DNA of 5,960 bases, taken from assembly GCA_027365515.1 (NCBI GenBank), contig DAHXMK010000337.1, forward strand, positions 1 through 5,960, in the 5' to 3' direction. Below, piece after piece: positions 5,511 to 5,960 of the stretch (position 1 is its first letter; each line of letters begins with the position of its first letter). The notes beneath the pieces were generated by a model. It saw only the letters and a program-made list of their open reading frames with translations, had not been told where the DNA came from and ran no database searches. Made by a program: the position numbers and the translations under genes. Origin of the DNA: Candidatus Aminicenantota bacterium. Its GTDB lineage: Bacteria; Acidobacteriota; UBA4820; DSQY01.

Positions 5511-5592
5511 GGTTGACAAGCTTATGAGTTGATACGAGCAAAGATACGGTGCCTTCGCTCTCATGAACCTATCAACTCGCCTCTTATCAACC
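5511..5592 (-). repeat. Three-tier hairpin element before the MeaB-epimerase gene (copy B)
   Basis: Three nested stems can form on the minus-strand RNA: an outer stem 5511-5520 with 5583-5592 (10 bp), a middle stem 5526-5534 with 5570-5578 (9 bp, GAGTTGATA/TATCAACTC) and an inner stem 5536-5543 with 5553-5560 (8 bp, 9-nt loop). The outer and inner stems each hold one non-Watson-Crick position. On the minus strand these are U-G and G-U wobbles; on the plus strand they would be C-A and A-C mismatches. The fold therefore favours the RNA of the gene strand. No U tract follows. It is related to the element at 3029-3096. It may be a dispersed palindromic repeat, an RNase processing site or a leader structure. 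Confidence 0.65.
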
Positions 5593-5635
5593 CTCCATTG
5601 CTTGGTGTCTTGACGGCAACTTGCCTTCGTGTCCC

Positions 5636-5960
5636 TTACGCGCCGAACTCCCTGAATATCTGTCTGGCAATGACGAGGCGCTGTATCTCACTCGTCCCCT
5701 CGCCGATGGTGTTGAGCTTTGTGTCCCGGTAGAACTTCTCGGCGGGATAATCCTTTATGTAGCCATATCCGCCCAGGACCTGGACAGCCCGCTCCGAGGC
5801 CCAGACCGAGACCTCGGATGCGTAGTACTTCGCCATGGCCGACTGCTTGGTCACTGGAAGGCCGCGGTCCTTCCGCCACGCCGCTTGAAAGGCGAGAAGC
5901 CGGGCCGCTTCAATCCTTGTAGCCATGTCAGCGAGCGTGAACTGGATCGCCTGGAATGTT
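5636..5960 (-). CDS. Acyl-CoA dehydrogenase, C-terminal 107 residues
   Basis: The gene enters from the right edge, and only the end of its C-terminal helical domain is visible. The enzyme oxidises acyl-CoA thioesters to enoyl-CoA using FAD, passing electrons to electron-transfer flavoprotein. Visible motifs are AIQFTLADMATRIEAARLL, then VQVLGGYGYIKDYPAEKFYRD, which contacts FAD and the dimer partner, and IGEGTSEIQRLVIARQI. The Glu of the GEGTSEIQ motif (codon at 5699-5701) corresponds to the catalytic base Glu376 of medium-chain acyl-CoA dehydrogenase, so the active site is intact. These motifs fit the short/medium-chain and branched-chain subgroup; the chain-length preference cannot be read from this fragment. 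The stop is TAA at 5636-5638. The ATG at 5926 is internal, since the family motif continues upstream of it to the window edge. With the next gene it suggests fatty-acid or branched-chain amino acid breakdown toward propionyl-CoA. Confidence 0.95.
   Translation of the reverse strand, partial: TFQAIQFTLADMATRIEAARLLAFQAAWRKDRGLPVTKQSAMAKYYASEVSVWASERAVQVLGGYGYIKDYPAEKFYRDTKLNTIGEGTSEIQRLVIARQIFREFGA

Noticed and set aside
5511..5592. The three-tier hairpin as a rho-independent terminator
   Set aside because: No U tract follows on either strand; the minus-strand side runs directly into the ribosome site.
5615..5625. Palindrome GGCAACTTGCC after the acyl-CoA dehydrogenase stop
   Set aside because: Arms of 5 bp around a single base cannot form an RNA hairpin, and it could be an operator only by speculation; such short palindromes are expected by chance.

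Overview
The window carries seven genes, all on the minus strand, packed tightly with GC-rich third codon positions. It looks like chromosomal DNA from a Gram-negative bacterium that runs the methylmalonyl-CoA (propionate) route: it has a lipoprotein signal, FAD acyl-CoA dehydrogenase, MeaB, epimerase and a MaeB-type malic enzyme. The mix suggests a deltaproteobacterial, acidobacterial or similar uncultured lineage, but the sequence alone does not settle this. I see no transposase, integrase, phage gene, CRISPR array, tRNA or rRNA.

Layout in the direction of transcription (right to left). The 3' end of an acyl-CoA dehydrogenase (5960-5636) is followed by a 138-nt gap holding a large three-tier hairpin. 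Next comes a fused MeaB GTPase/methylmalonyl-CoA epimerase (5497-4139, UUG start). Ten nt later is a conserved-looking protein of unknown function (4128-3775). One nt later is a small FHA-domain protein (3773-3363), which overlaps by 14 nt a 90-residue helical protein of unknown function (3376-3104). A 109-nt gap with inverted repeats and a candidate promoter precedes the malic enzyme with a phosphotransacetylase-like tail (2994-745). A 101-nt gap with a strong hairpin terminator precedes a lipoprotein gene that leaves the window at base 1.

How the genes fit together (inference). Acyl-CoA dehydrogenase supplies acyl-CoA breakdown. MeaB maintains the B12-dependent methylmalonyl-CoA mutase, and the epimerase feeds that mutase with the correct stereoisomer. 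The succinyl-CoA formed becomes malate through the TCA cycle, and malic enzyme turns malate into pyruvate and reduced nicotinamide cofactor. The FHA protein sits between these steps and carries an N-terminal Glu-Ser-Thr-Ser motif resembling the phospho-switch of GarA/OdhI, so a kinase-controlled metabolic switch is possible.

The two most unusual features are the MeaB-epimerase fusion and a pair of related, structured intergenic elements in front of meaB-mce and maeB that share the words TGATAAGAGG, GTTCATGAG and TATCAACT. No gap exceeds about 140 nt, so there is no long stretch without genes.
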